Source: Mastigias papua (Eukaryota > Cnidaria > Scyphozoa > Rhizostomeae > Mastigiidae). From it: DNA of 64,000 nucleotides. Location: the NCBI GenBank assembly GCA_964019165.1, contig OZ025270.1, positions 18,389,690 to 18,453,689 on the forward strand. The letters run 5' to 3'. Each line of letters starts with the position of its first letter. The stretch's first letter is position 1. A program made the position numbers and the translations under genes. Under the pieces are notes generated by a model, which did no database searches, was not told the origin of the DNA, and saw only the letters and a program-made list of their open reading frames with translations. This document shows, one piece after another, positions 46,915-60,236 of this stretch.

Positions 46915-49267
46915 AGGAAAGTTTAGGCGATTTTTTAATGAACAAAGTGATTTTAAGTTATTTGATCGCAAATATAACTCAGTGTCTTGCTCTAGGGGGC
47001 AATACAGTTTGTCATATCTTTGCTATTTGTCTTTGCAATCAACACACATACTGCTCTTTATCTTCATTTGTTCAAAAATGATATCTTATTTTAAATGTAC
47101 CTTTTGCAATGTCTGTATGGTTTTGTCTCATTCCTTTGTAGAAATCATAAAAAGATATTTTTGTTTTCAATTATCAATAGGAGTACTATATCTGAATCTA
47201 TATGTAATGATAGACAATGTACAGTATTACGAACATTGTTTACAGAACTTGGAAGTTCAATGTTTTTAGGCCCATCGTTGGCAATGACTTAACGGTAGTG
47301 TTCACTGATCTTTTTGAAATCATAGTTAATTCTAGTGGCCACCTATCTCTATACTCGTTGGGGAACAGTCATGATACAAAATAAAACAATGCAAAGGGGT
47401 TAGTTGGCAGTGTATGCCATGTGTTGCTTTAAGGAGCAACAGAATCACTGCAGATAGATTCATAAATCTGATTTTTTGAAAAACACGTGCGATACCATTG
47501 TATTAACAATGTACTTAATTTTCTACAATTCGGTAGCAGAACTCCAGATAGTGTCACGGATCTTGTCTACTGATCTCCCATGTGCATACGAGATTAAGAG
47601 ATGCGCCCCTAGACCTCGGTGAGACTGTCATACCCTGCTAGCTGGTTAATATAGGAATTTGTTTGCACAGAAAATACCCCATTCACGTAGGAAGTATTTA
47701 GAGGGTGGAAGTGTACAGAAGTTGTGTGCATTTGTGCCACACCCATTCAGTGTAAGAGCCACTCCCAATGTAGTAAAATTACGTGGCCGAATATTTATTT
47801 GTACCAAAATAGATGAAGAAGTACACCGTATGCATTTCCAAGGGCATATGTCAATTGTAATGGCATTCTTCATTATACGAAAGATTTCTGGGGCACGTAC
47901 CCCCATTGTCCCCAATACTTCTTACCTTTCTGAAACATTCACTTTACTTTTTTGCTCTCTATTGCCAACAGAACATAGGCCGAGTTTCTCTAAAAATCTC
48001 GCATGAAGATCATAGAGAGATTTGTATTATGATTTCATATTTGATAAACCTTGTCGAGAGCTTATTCACAATGCTGACATGTTATTTTAGCCAAGATATC
48101 ATTTCGCCAGCCCGTAGCCATGGGATGGCCCTGGACAATTGGGCTCTAGCTTTATTCCTCCCCTGGACAATTGGGCTCTAGCTTTATTCCTCCCCTGGAC
48201 AATTGGGTTCTAGCTTTACGTTACGCCTGGAAATTTTTCGGCTGGTTTTTATTATTGCTTTACCTTATACTGTAGCTAAGGAGATATGTGCTGAAGTTTG
48301 ATTGATCTCAACATTGGCCTATACGAGACAGTTCATTCTTTCTTTGCCCTTACATTTATCTATTTGATTGTGACAATTGCGATAACATAAAGGTCTGAAA
48401 TAAGCCCTCAGATTTTGGAATATGTAGAAAGTTGATTTAACAGAGGAAGTTTAACTCTATTGTCTTCTATCAAGTGCACACCCATATTGGCTACATAGTA
48501 TTTTACCAGCAAACTGTACAGCTGCAGATATTGAAAAGTACATACCCCTGAAGCACAGGCCTGACTACAGACTTGGCTTTGCGGTTTGATTTCAAACATT
48601 GAACAATTTGCAACTTTCGTCTTCTACAGCGAAATACATTAAACAACCTGAGTATTATGCTGATACGCGATAAATTATAATGTTAAGTACAGTGCATCTT
48701 CCTTAGAAAATGCCTGTTACCCAATATGGTATGACTTTAAGATTGTTTTATTTCACATGCAATCTACTGAGAATATGCATGATGAGATATGTTGTACCTT
48801 GGGGGCAACTGTAACGAAATGACAAAAGAATTGTAGCACTCAATAGCACTATTTTAACAATAGTGACTTTATCTTTCCAACAAAAAGCGGTAATAGGACA
48901 GGTAAATGTATTTAGGAAACATTTGAAAGTTTCTGCACCCGATTCTACTACGTAGGCATGTTCTAAATCTAAAAATCATACTGTGCTACACAGAACATTA
49001 CAAGAATGACATTGAGAAGTAGGGAGAAACAGGTGAGTTGCTCCAGTCCATCTTTGTGGAGCCTCGTTTTGGTAAAGTTACAACAAAGTTTGATCATGTG
49101 CGAGCAGGAAAACATACATGTTTTGCAGAAAATATCTAAAATAGGAGCAAAGTTGGAAGAAGGATTTGATTAAAAAGATGCTATATAAATGGTTATCTTT
49201 TACAGTATCTTTCTTTTAAATATTGACTTAGTTGCTTTTGGTGTTCAAGTTAGAAACCCAGTAGGCT
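46915..49267. other. DPP7 3' region and intergenic DNA before WRAP53
   Basis: Holds the DPP7 3' UTR (an AATAAA occurs near 47380) and the WRAP53 promoter. The open stretch at 47659-48006 has no recognisable motif, overlaps another on the opposite strand and is probably repeat-derived. Contains the 32-bp tandem repeat at 48129-48218. Confidence 0.4.
48129..48218. repeat. 32-bp tandem repeat, 2.8 copies
   Basis: The unit ccctggacaattgggctcta plus gctttattcctc is repeated at 48129, 48161 and 48193 with an exact 32-bp period. The last copy has one substitution (gggttc). Confidence 0.95.
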
Positions 49268-52200
49268 ATGGAAAATGGCGGTTCAGAAGAACCGTTCGTT
49301 ATCGTTCAATCGTATATGGATGCGAGCATAACGGTGTATGAGGATCATGTTGACAAATACGTAATCCAAACTGGTAGTGGCAACCAAGATGACGACGAGC
49401 TACTTGCTGAAAATCATGCTGGATTGGATGCAACTGAGCACCAATCTGCACAAAATGACCAAGTAGGTTATGATGACGGAAAGGAATTAGTGGAAAGTAT
49501 ACCTTATGAAATAGATGCTTCATCAAAGGAGTTTTTGAAAGAAGTTGCCAGTACACCTGACGAATTGAGCTTTGGTTGTTTCTGGAGAGGCTGTAAATGG
49601 TTTGTATATACGACCTGATATTGTAAGTAGACATGTGGTATTATTCAGAAGTAGGCTTAAATTTGAACCACATAACATACCTTACTTTGATGTCAAAGCT
49701 AGATGTAGATAAATGGAACAAAATTTGATACTGGACTGCATGTTGTAAGTGTTTAGTTCAGTAAAACTTGAGAGTTATTCTGCATATTAGAGAACTGCAG
49801 AGATTAGAGCCTCCCTCAAAAAGAGTGCAAAAATTTATTTGAAGACATTGAACATCTTTTACTGGCAGGTGAAAATGCTCTCGCCGATATATGTGATCTT
49901 TGACATGTTTTCATTATTTTCTGCTTTCCTATGTATATATTGTAATTTCAAGTTAATTCTGTAGAAGAGAATATCCTTATATAGAACAGATGCTGTTCAA
50001 CAGGTTGGAAATATTGTATAACCAATGTTATATCATATGTAATTCATTAGGATTGTAAGCCATCATGAGACCTTCAGCATTAACTATTCAGTAGGTTTTT
50101 GACTGTCAGCTCTTTAATATGGATAGAATTGTAGAACTGGGCTATGGCTGTGACATTCTTTTTCCAGATGTATTTCTTGTGAACTCATGGAAGTTATTTT
50201 ATGGATATTTCTTCCAGGAAATGCATATTCTCATATTATTAAGATACAATTGTTATATTCTAGGTCACCAGATGGTCTTTGCATTCTTACAAATAGTGAT
50301 GATAATGTGTTAAGGGTTTTTAATTTACCTCCTGATGTGCAGCAGCAACCTAGCTCAACATGTCAGACAGAGAGAATGGTATATTGTTTATCTTTTCATT
50401 ATAGATTTCTGTGTGCTAATTTGACCTCAAGATTTTATTTCAGGAAATGACTAGTTCTTTAATTTGTACCAAGTTATTTTGGCTTGATATTTTGTACTCA
50501 TGCAGGGTTCTCAGGAGTTTGGAAAACCTGGAAAACCTGGAATAATCAGGGAATTTTTTGACTGGTAAGGGAATTTTTCCTCACTCCAGTTGATTTTGTT
50601 CCTTCTTTGCCTGTACAGATGTAATTTCCGTGATCCATCAAAAACTAGTGGGGAAAATATGAAAAAATCAGAGATTTTTTGTGAAAGGAGCCCTGAGAAC
50701 CCTGTCATGATATCTACCATCTAGTAGATGCCATGGTGTTTATAGAACTGTAATGTCAATTTTTATAGCTTTTATTAGAGGGAGGTGCTTAATTTGTTTA
50801 AAACCAAGCATTAGTTTGTTTCTGATAGGAAGCCATTGGAACATATCCAGGATAAATATCACTGGGATTCCCAAATGAGAAATTGGTTTTTTACTAGCAG
50901 TGTTCATTGCACTTACATAGAAAATGCCTTTAGCAATGACTTTTTATGATAAAGTTATGAAAGTGAAAATGAGATGATTGATTTGAACTATTCACCCACT
51001 TTTATGCTATTGCATTTACACAGGCATTGTTGGCTTTAAATTTAGAGACTGCAGTCTATCAGTCACATCAGTCACTGATTCATTGCCTGAATGAGTTACG
51101 GTCTAGCCTCATTTTCAGGAAAAGCTATTGTCTTTTCCGAAGAAGTTACCCAAGTGAAAAGGAGATGAACAAACCTGGGGGCCTGCATCCCCCCAAATCC
51201 ACCTCCTAATCCTGTGGGCACAGGCACGCAACTAGGAATTTTTGAGGGCAGGGATCTAGTCAACTGAAGGGACACACTAAGCACTTCCTAAAGAGAATGT
51301 TTCTTGAAATCATATTTTTCAAATTTGGAAATGAAAGAAAGCATATGGGAAATTTCAGGATTTTGCTACTTCCATGTGCAACAAAAGTGATAAGCAGGTT
51401 TGCTCACTAGAACTGTAATGAACAGTTTCAAAATACTCTAAGAAAAAGGCACTTTTACCTTTCTGAGAGAAAAGGTAGGGATCTAGGTCCCCAGGACCCA
51501 CCCCATAGTTGCACATATGGAGCATGTGTTTAAAGATGGTGTTTAGTAAAGAGCAATTTTATTTCAAAGGTCTTGTTTAAAATGTGGCGTTTGTTAGAGA
51601 ATAATGTTTGTTCAAGGAGAGGAAATTGTTAGAGGAAATACAGTTTGTATCATTAAATATTTGTACATGCATGTATAATATATATCTAATTAAATTTGTA
51701 TTCTGCCATTAGAAACCTGAGTTGAAGATGAAAGAAGGTGAAACAATTTATGATTTTGATTGGTACCCATTCATGACATCATATGAGCCATCAACATGTT
51801 GGTATGAGACTTTACTTTGCCCTTTTTGATTCAAATGTTTCCATTAATTTATCAACTTTTAATCATCATCAGTAATTTCATTGATGTACAGTATAAATAT
51901 TATTAACTTCTGATAGTTAAAATCATAGTGAAATTAAAAGCTTGAAATATGATATTTGTCATTTTTAGCTTGATCTCAACATCAAAAGATCACCCAGTTC
52001 ATTTGTGGGATGCTTTCACTGGCTGTGTAAGATGTTCATATCTCTCCTATAATCATTTAGTAAGTTGCATTTTGTCCTATTTTATTTTTTCTAATGCTTG
52101 TACTTGTATTTCATTGTTTAATCTTTTTGAGTAATTTTTGCTCAATACATCTCATTTCCTAACAACAGAAAGAATTATGTATTATTGCAAATCATTAATT

Positions 52201-55200
52201 CTTTAAAAAGAAGATATCCTGGAATCAGGCAAGAAAATTGATGAAATTTTCAATAGCTTTCAAAATGAAGAATCTCTGAATTTAAGTGTAGATACAAAGG
52301 GTATATATTTTGACTTCAGAGTTGAATTACAGCTCAGAATTCAAAGTAAATTCACTGTTGATTTGATTTGATTTGTCATGGTGTAGCTTATTTATTTCAT
52401 AAAGTAACATTGCATAGACTTTTTCCATTCTTATCAGACTTCATTATTCCATTAATTTTTATTATAGCTGCTTCTATTTTTAAATAATTGTATAGTGAAA
52501 CCGTTGTTGTACAGTGAAACTGTTGTTGTACAGTGAAACCGTTGTTGTACAGTGAAACCGTTGTTGTACAGTGAAACCGTTGTTTTCTACTGAAATTCCC
52601 CCCAAAAAGTATCTGAAAGCCAATTTGTTTGAAAATGGAAAAAATGTCCCTTTAAGAGACAATTAGAGGTTGATTAATGTGCTTAATTATTTAAATAGTT
52701 TTAATAGCATAAGACTGTAAATGAACACAAAAAGCAGAAACATTAGTGAATATGCTGATTGAGGTATGCTCATAATGGGTTTGTGGAGTAGATTAAACAA
52801 GCAATGCCATTTGTGAATGGTTCTGTTTGCTTCAGTCAGTTCAATTCAAGTGTTCAAACTGTCATCAATTGTAAACAAGTGAATGAATAAAGAGCAAGGC
52901 ATATTTGTCTTGAGTTTTTTGGTAGAATTCTGATTTGTTTGATTTCAGAGTCATTTGATCATCAAGGTTCCTCTCTGTTATATTTATTTGTTTACCCTTT
53001 TACATTGTGGTATATTTCATACAGAGATTTTCTTGCACAGCTCTGAAGGCTTGGAATGAAATTACTATGAATATTAGGGAGCTCCCTACCTTGTATCAAT
53101 ATAAAAAACAATTAAAAAGTTATTTGACGAGCTGAAAAATCAATACAAACACGACCCCCTGGAAGATCAGCAGTAGAAATTTTTTATTGAAATTATATAT
53201 TTAAACTTCTGACCATGTAATTAGATTTAAGTAGTTATCACCATGTTATTATTTTTTTGTTATTAGTTAAATTAATTTTATTACACTGAAGGGTTTTTTC
53301 ATGTATAAACAAATGAGAAATATGAAATATGAAAATATATATGAATTTCATTGCATTACACTATGGTGTATTATATTAGATTATTTCATAATACTTCTTG
53401 TGTTATATTATTAACCAGGATGAACTAGTTGCTGCAAAGTCACTGTCATTTAATTTAGATGGAAGTAAGATTTATTGTGGATACAACAAATGTATCAGAA
53501 TATTTGACTCTTCAAGGCCGGGCAGAGAATGTCAAGAGTACGCTACTGTTGGTAAGTACTCTATATTTTATACTCATTTTTCATTAATTTATCAATATTT
53601 CAGTTCATTTAAGCTTACTTTGTTATTTTGTAAGTATTTTGTTTCTTTTTTTTGCAATGAGCAACATTAAGCTATGGTACTTTTCTGCTATTTTCTGTAA
53701 TATATGTTATAGCCATTTCACCACTGTTGCCAATATTGCAAAGTTACGTTTAAGACTCAAAACGGTACATGAAACTTCTACTTTCCGCCGTGTTTACTGG
53801 GATAAGTGTGCTCTTGAACAGAAATCAGACTTTAGACAAAAGTTCATGGAAAAGATAGACGGAAACCTTGAAAATTGCAGGATTGTTTTCGTGTAATATC
53901 TGATGCTTTAGAAAGTGCAGCTGAATCGCTCCCGATATGAAAGAAACCAAAACACAAGAGTGGAGTCACGCCAGAAATTTAAAAATTGATAAAACGAAGA
54001 AGAAAAATGAAAATAACTAATAATGAGCGCGAGGATTTAAATCGAGAGATAAGAATAGAATGCAATCAAAGAGAAGAAGACAACCTAGCTGACAAATATG
54101 TAGAAATGGAATAAATATATAACATATATAATATATAACATAGTTCCGAAAGTGGCTCATCAAAAATCTTTGAAATCACTGACAAATGCAAAAGTCAAAA
54201 CGGGCAACATGGATGCGTCAAAGACGAATCAGGCAATGTCCTCATGGAAACTAGGGACTTATTGGAATGATAGGAAAGGTACATCAAAGAGTTATACGAC
54301 GACCCCAAAAAGAACAAGAATTCTGATTTTCGAAGGCGACTTGTCAAGATTGAACAAGCAGTTAAACTGTCAAGAATAGGCAAGGCAACAAGATCAGATA
54401 ACATTAGCCGTGAAATGCTCAGAATACTTGGACGTGACGATTATGGAACAAGGAATGCAGTTGTTGTTCTAGGAAACATCGGTCAACGATCAAATGAAAT
54501 GCAGAAAGATATTTACATTTGTTTTGGGGACTACACTGAAGCCTTTGACATGATAGAACATAGCAAAATGATGTACTTCTTGGATGATCATTGGCTAGAT
54601 GATAAAGATCTTCGTTTAATACAGACATTGTACTATCTACAATCTGTAGCAATAGGTATCAACTCTAAACTTAGCGAAATGGTTCCAATAAAACGTTGGT
54701 GTTCGACAAGGATGCATTCTTTCACCAGATCTCTCTTTTCATTGTATAGTGAAATACATACCCGGTTTCTAGAAGATTTGAAGGGAGTATCTATTGGTTG
54801 ACATAAATATCAACAATTTACGATATGCTGACGATACAATACTCTTAGGAAATACCGAAGAAGATTTACAGATAATTTTAAATTGACATTATAAGCAAAT
54901 ATTTTTGAATGGAGATCAACAAGAAAGCAGAGATAATGGTATTCACCAAAAAGACGAAGAGTGATGCTCCCAATGCAATATTTATTTGAATGGAAAGAAA
55001 CTGAAACAAGTAGATCATTTCGAATATTTTGGTTGCATGCTATCATGGAATTGTCGAAAGGATAAAGAAATGAACATAAGACTCGGACAAACAAAATCAG
55101 CCTTCAAGAAAATGACATCAATTCTCTGTAACAAAACTTTGTCATTCAAATCACGCTTTCGTGTGCTCAAGTGCTACATTTATCCGATTTTTGCCTACTG

Positions 55201-57891
55201 CTCAGAAACATGGACTATCTCCGAAACCATGGAATCAAGAATATAGGCATTCGAGATGTGGTGCTTCAGGCGTATGCAAAGAATTTCATGGAGAGCAAAG
55301 AAATCCAATGAAAATGTCCTCAGACATATTGGCTATGATAAGACTTTGTTGAAATGGATCAAAACTAGGCAAGTGAGATTATTGAGTCATGTTATCAGAA
55401 AAGAGAAGTTGGAACATCTGTCTATAGCTGGATTGACAACCTGGAAAAAAGAGAACGGGGTAGACAACGGTAAACATATCTACAACAGTTTGGTGAAAGT
55501 GGTTATTCATGAGGCAATCAATGTCTGGAACAGATAGGATACATCATGATGATGATGCCAATAAAATCTGATTTGATTTCTAAACGTTAATGGTAACAAA
55601 AGCTGACAATTACTTTTCAGTATATAGTTCAAATTTGATGATTCAATTGATATTTGACTTTACTATATCAGTTTAAATCATTACTACTTAAATAAGTATT
55701 ATGTAGCTCACACTTTTAATTTGAAACCTGCTACAGATTTATTTTTCTCAAAGGAGAAATTAGTTTCTGTTCCTGACTCATCTTGGTAGTTGTAATGCCT
55801 TTGGGTACAACAATGAGTGAAGCAAGCAGTTCTAGAGCCTTGAAGTTATTTTAGTCACTTATTATTGTATTTTTTGATTCTTATATTTGAAAGTTGATAG
55901 TGAAAACCTTAATCTGGTTTTCACATGCTCCTAGCCAACTTTGTCATCTTTACCCTAGTGAAGAATTCTACATTGAACCAATCTGGCATTATTTCCTGCA
56001 TTTCATTTACAAATCAAGTCAGCAAGATGTTTGCTCTCGGCTCGTTTGCAAAATCTGGTAAAACTCTTATTGTTATAAGTTTTTATATTAACTCATATTA
56101 ATCACAAAATTTTAGCATTGATCATATTACATGTATGTTTACTGATTTTGTAAGTTACAAATGAATTATTACTGTATCCTATCTTCACTGCAGTAATGCT
56201 TTGCGCAGTGTATTATTAATTTCTTCTGTTCTCTAAGTATTTCTATTTTGCATTTTCATCCATTGTTTATCCTTTCTATTACTGCTAATATTATACGATC
56301 TATTAATGATATGTTTGTTTTTATTTTTAGTTGGAATTTATTCTGAAAGTGATGCAGATTTGATTTGTATGATGCCAGGAAGATTGGGTGGAATCACACA
56401 GGTTCAGTTTTCTAACGATGGCTTTCTCTTGTATGCGGGAGCTAGAAAGGTAAATGTTTTATATAGATTCTTTCAGTGACTGAGGGCCGTTTGAAGTAGA
56501 AATGGTGATTTATTGGCATTGACAGTTTTGGCTGCTCTCTCTGTCACGTTGTTTTCTGTTCTAGGATGAAAACATATTTTGTTGGGATCTGAGGAAGCCA
56601 ACTGAATTTCTCTACTCAATAAAACGTGATGTTGTAACAAACCAGAAAATTCAATTTGATATTCATTGGTAATCTATTTACTTTATTATGGCATTTTTTG
56701 TTCTTTACTGTCTTTTTTGTGTATTTTCACCTGTCTTTATCGTTTCATTTTAGCTTCTTGATGTTGCTAGTGCTAATTAGAAAAGAATAAGTCAGATCCT
56801 TCAAATTACGTTCATTTATTTTGCCACAGTCCTTCTCAAGCACTCCTACTTTGTATTTTGAAGCATAGCTTTTATGTATATACTGTTCTATCGTTTACGC
56901 AATTTCTAATTGATACTTAATCGCTTTATCATTTAAATTTCTTACAATTTTTCCATTTTAATCTGGGACTCTTATTATCATGCTTCATTTGCAGGTCAAA
57001 TCGATATCTCTTTACGGGGAATACAAATGGCTTTATATCTTTCACTGACGTATCTAGTACATATGCATTGCAATCCTATAAATGTTTTGCTCATAATGAT
57101 GCAGTTAATGGCCTAAGGTGTGTTTATGCAAAATTTGTAGCCTTATTTGTGTTTACTATTAAACAGTTTCTTTTTCAAGTAAAATGCTTTTTGAAAATTC
57201 GGAGAACTTGTTTAAAGAGCTATACTAAGCTTTTGGTTGAAATTAAACGCCTAGTAAACGTTCTTGAGAAGCATTGTAGGGTCTTTCTCTGTACAAGGGG
57301 TCTTGCAGCCTGGAGAAAATCGAGATATCGTCTATGCCACGAACTCTCCTGGTTTTCCTGTGGTTTTATGTTTACTGATTTTCTATTTTTGTACCTGATC
57401 CGACCAGAGATATTATTTGTGTTAAGAAATGGATATAAAGAAATAATTTGCTTTTTCTCAGCTCGTGGTGTTTGTCAGGTAAAGTTTCGAGAGAAACAAC
57501 CTTAAGTTGTTTGCAACCTCCTAGTTGGCACAACAAGAGCTATATAAGACCGAGTTATATGTCATTACTTTGGCTGATTCATATCATTTCTTATCTTAGC
57601 AAATATCTATTGTTCACACTGAGAGCCAGTTTTTGTAAATTAATTCGAATTTTTGCATTTGAATGGTCATATATGCTTGTGAATTAATTCAAGCATGCAT
57701 GGATCTACCATTTGATAGATTCCATTTTTTATCTATTTTCCAGTCTTCATCCCTATCTCCCATTGGTGGCATCAACCTCAGGACAACGCCATTTCAATTT
57801 GGATGAATCATCTGCAAGTGAAAATGATGAAGTTGATTGCACAATTGAAAGCAGCCTCAAAATATGGAAGTATTTTGCAAAACATTCCTAG
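49268..57891 (+). CDS. WRAP53: Telomerase Cajal body protein 1 (WD40 scaffold), 450 aa
   Basis: WD40-repeat protein that, in studied animals, binds the CAB box of scaRNAs and telomerase RNA and takes them to Cajal bodies. Ten exons: 49268-49599, 50264-50378, 51713-51801, 51969-52059, 53419-53551, 55959-56057, 56331-56449, 56565-56668, 56995-57117, 57744-57891; phases agree. The first ~100 residues are acidic and unconserved. The propeller starts [20 protein letters not shown] (exons 1-2), then IYDFDWYPFM, STSKDHPVHLWDAFTGCVRC (exon 4), LSFNLDGSKIYCGYNKCIRI and DSSRPGREC (exon 5), SGIISCISF and FALGSFAKS (exon 6), GGITQVQFSNDGFLLYAGAR (exon 7), ENIFCWDLRKP and TNQKIQFDIHW (exons 8-9), LFTGNTNGFISF, and HPYLPLVASTSGQRHF near the end. 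All family landmarks occur in order. The protein is about 100 aa shorter than human WRAP53, mainly through a shorter N-terminus and no Gly-rich tail. The start is the first ATG of the frame. Confidence 0.96.
50503..50704. mobile_element. hAT-like MITE (202 bp) in WRAP53 intron 2
   Basis: Left end cagggttctcaggagtttgg and inverse right end cagggttctcagggctcct. TCATG flanks both sides (50498-50502 and 50705-50709). The inside repeats 'gaaaacctgg' and 'cagggaatttttt'. The CAGGGTTCTC end resembles hAT elements, although hAT duplications are usually 8 bp. Confidence 0.65.
51225..51515. repeat. Interspersed repeat copy B (shared with 32275-32530)
   Basis: Same family and orientation as the copy inside the TNF-gene intron. 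It has gcaactagg near the left end and, inverted, gcaactatgg at the right, plus agggatctag inside both ends, hinting at short inverted termini. Lies in WRAP53 intron 2. Confidence 0.75.
52491..52584. repeat. 19-bp tandem repeat, five copies
   Basis: Unit tacagtgaaaccgttgttg repeated five times with exact 19-bp period (52491 onwards), one variant tatagtg at the start and one aaactg in copy 2. Lies in WRAP53 intron 4. Confidence 0.95.
53030..53175 (+). mobile_element. LINE 3'-end remnant in WRAP53 intron 4
   Basis: One plus-strand frame reads ALKAWNEITMNIRELPTLYQ, then YKKQLKSYLTS and a stop. This is the usual C-terminal end of a LINE polyprotein (Trp-Asn-x-Ile/Leu, Arg-x-x-Pro/Leu-Leu, Phe/Tyr-Lys-x-x-Leu-Lys). 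The sequence to about 53340 may be its 3' UTR. Confidence 0.5.
53690..55550 (+). mobile_element. Decayed LINE reverse transcriptase in WRAP53 intron 5
   Basis: Same strand as the host gene. RT landmarks appear in order but in shifting frames: a linker with RKATRSDNISREML-type residues near 54375 (KxxGxDxIxxEML motif); YICFGDYTEAFDMIEHSKMM at about 54515-54570 (RT motif with the first catalytic Asp); LRYADDTILLGNTEEDLQ at about 54818-54880 (YADD box, intact); YLNGKKLKQVDHFEYFGCML at 54977-55045; YIYPIFAYCSETWTIS near 55180; then FEMWCFRRMQRISWRAKKS and IKTRQVRLLSHVIRKEKLEH before the end at about 55537. At least three frameshifts or stops separate these blocks, so the copy is dead. No endonuclease domain was recognised upstream. 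Clade not assignable from what I can see. Confidence 0.82.
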
Positions 57892-59710
57892 TATTCTATC
57901 GTAAATATCATTTTGTTTGAAGGAGACAATCTTATTATTAAGAGAAATCCAAGGACAAATTTATATGGTTTTCAGCATGTATAAAGTAATGTTTTGAGAA
58001 AGCATTTGTCTATTTTTGAATCTGTTTGCTGGAGTGGAATATTTTGTGGTTGTTGTTATGCTCGAAGCAGATGCCACGCATACAGTAACTATATAGATGT
58101 GAATAGTCATTGCAACAAAATCAAGCAACTGTGATTAAATGTCATCAGTGTGTCGCTCATTAAATCAGTTCACAAGAATACCAACTATGTGTCAGGTAAA
58201 ATTTAATAATGAAAGTGACTTTATTGACCAATTGAGCATTTTAGCCAGTAATCACTAAATCGATTGAGGTTTATGCCTAGTTTCCTATTTTATTGCTTAC
58301 TTACTTTGCTTTTTTTATTCAGTATTTCTATCATATATCACATATAATTAATCTTTTTCCCTTTTCCCTTGAAACCCAGTCATTCATGTTTACTTCTGTT
58401 TCAAAAATCTGTGTATGAGTACAGTTATTATTTTTGGCACTAACTTGCATGTGATGGTAAATCGAATGTAGCTTCTTGCTGCAATATCAAAAGCAAGATC
58501 ATTTAGTTATGAAGTCCCAATAGAAGCATACTTTTAGTTTTTTCAGTGGGACATATTGAATTTCTATTTCAACTTTAGTCAGAATATAATTTTTGGATAA
58601 AGTTTTAGTATTTTGCGTAACTAATAATGCACATTGGAAAGCGGTGTCTACCTTAAGTTAATTTGCCGTTTTTTCAATGATTTATCAATATCCTCTTGTT
58701 GCAAACAACTTTTCTGAATACTGAATGAATCCTCATAGTCAAATCAAAACAGATAACTTTTTCTCCCAGCAATCGTATTTATGCAAAGCCACAAGAATCT
58801 GTTCATTCATTTTAAATAATATACACATTAAATTCTTATTTATCTGTTGTCGGAAAAATTAGGTTCTAATTATTGTTTTAAATGCTTTCATCTCATAATT
58901 ACTTTTATCTGAAGTTTCTGCATTGAAAATGGGAAATTAGATTTTATCCATTTCATATTGTTGTTTTAAAGTATAAAATAATTAGCGGTGTTTTAGATCA
59001 AATTTGTGTTAATTTACTTTCACGTAGACAAAATCAATTCTCACGAATCTTTTTCGGGGATGTTTAGTGTAATTAAGGTTTTTCTGATGGTATAGTTACT
59101 TGCAGAGTTCATGGAGTGATAATTGTTATGAACAGGTTTCTAGTAAGTTCCACAAGCGCATTACAAATTTCTATCTTTTGTTATGATTTTGGATGTGTCC
59201 GAAGCAGTACAAAGCTCATATGAATGGCCCATGTTGAGTGGCCTATTTGAAATGAAAATCAATTTGAATGATGCTGACATCACCATAGAATTACGAAATC
59301 CCTCAACATTGTTAGAAAGGAAATAGCATCATTCTTCTCACTTATTTTGCAAATTGTAAATTTATGCTTTATTCAATTGCACTTAAGTATTAACTTTATT
59401 TTTGCGTAGAACTTGTCTTTATTGTGTGGTATCCAGTATAATTCGAAATTGGTTCCTCTTTTTTCATCAAATTCATAGACATAGAGACGAAAGAGATCCG
59501 TTGTCGTTCAAAGAAGAACCATAATGACGCAGAGAGTCTTAGAGAACAAATGAAGGGCTCTATAAAGATTGAAAAAGTAAGTAGGCTTTTTCTACTTGAA
59601 AGTAATCTATAGATGTTCCGCAGACAAGAAGTCAATACAAAGGATTTAAATTTTGTGAAAACTGGTATAATACGTAGGCTCATTGTCTTTTGTTTTATGA
59701 AGCAAAATTA
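57892..59710. other. WRAP53 3' region and intergenic DNA
   Basis: AT-rich, without recognised genes. One splice-bounded open block at 59479-59576 (acceptor ttcatag, donor aaa/gtaagt) reads a highly charged peptide (IETKEIRCRSKKNHNDAESL and on). It might be an exon of an unseen gene, but nothing identifies it. Confidence 0.35.
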
Positions 59711-60236
59711 CTCTCCAGTCCGGAATAGACGTCCCCCCCCGACTATTTATTTTTTCAAAAAATGCACACCAGGACATTCTTATTGCAACCCCCCCGCTTA
59801 TTAATTTTGAGCCAAGAGGAAATTGTCCCAACTAGACCAAGAATTTTCCGGCGAGAGTAACTCGTTGTGAATGTTTGTTGTGCTGAAAAAATGCTAGCGT
59901 GAAATGCGTAATTGCTGCAAGAAGCACTGAAAACTCAGCCGACAGTTGTTCCAATGATGATGTCATTCTGAACGCCGATTATAGACACATTTTTAGCATG
60001 CTAGAAATATGTAATAAACGCAATAAATTGTTTTTCAAAAAGTTAAAGTTTTTTATCCAGTGCATATGTTGGTCTTCTGTCCACATCCATTAATAACAGC
60101 CCACCCCATAGACATTCACCTTGGAGCTTTTCCACCCCCCCCCCTGCTTATTGCAACCCCCCCGCTTATTTACTTTGAGACTTTTTTCCAACCCCCCCGC
60201 TTATTGCCACCCCCCCTTCTATTCCGGACTGGAGAG
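59711..60236. mobile_element. TIR element with CCCCCCGCTTATT interior (526 bp)
   Basis: Perfect 18-bp terminal inverted repeats: ctctccagtccggaatag at 59711-59728 and its inverse at 60219-60236, flanked by TA on both sides. The interior, especially the right end (60130-60215), repeats cccccccgcttatt. This echoes the cccccctcgaataagc units of the two elements at 9.4 and 12.0 kb, although the termini differ. No transposase. Confidence 0.8.

Noticed and set aside
47659..48006. 115-codon ORF between DPP7 and WRAP53
   Set aside because: No motif, an equally long ORF on the opposite strand, no splice partners; likely repeat-derived.
57068..57505. 145-codon plus-strand ORF
   Set aside because: Its start is WRAP53 exon 9 read in another frame and it continues into the following intron; no recognisable domain.
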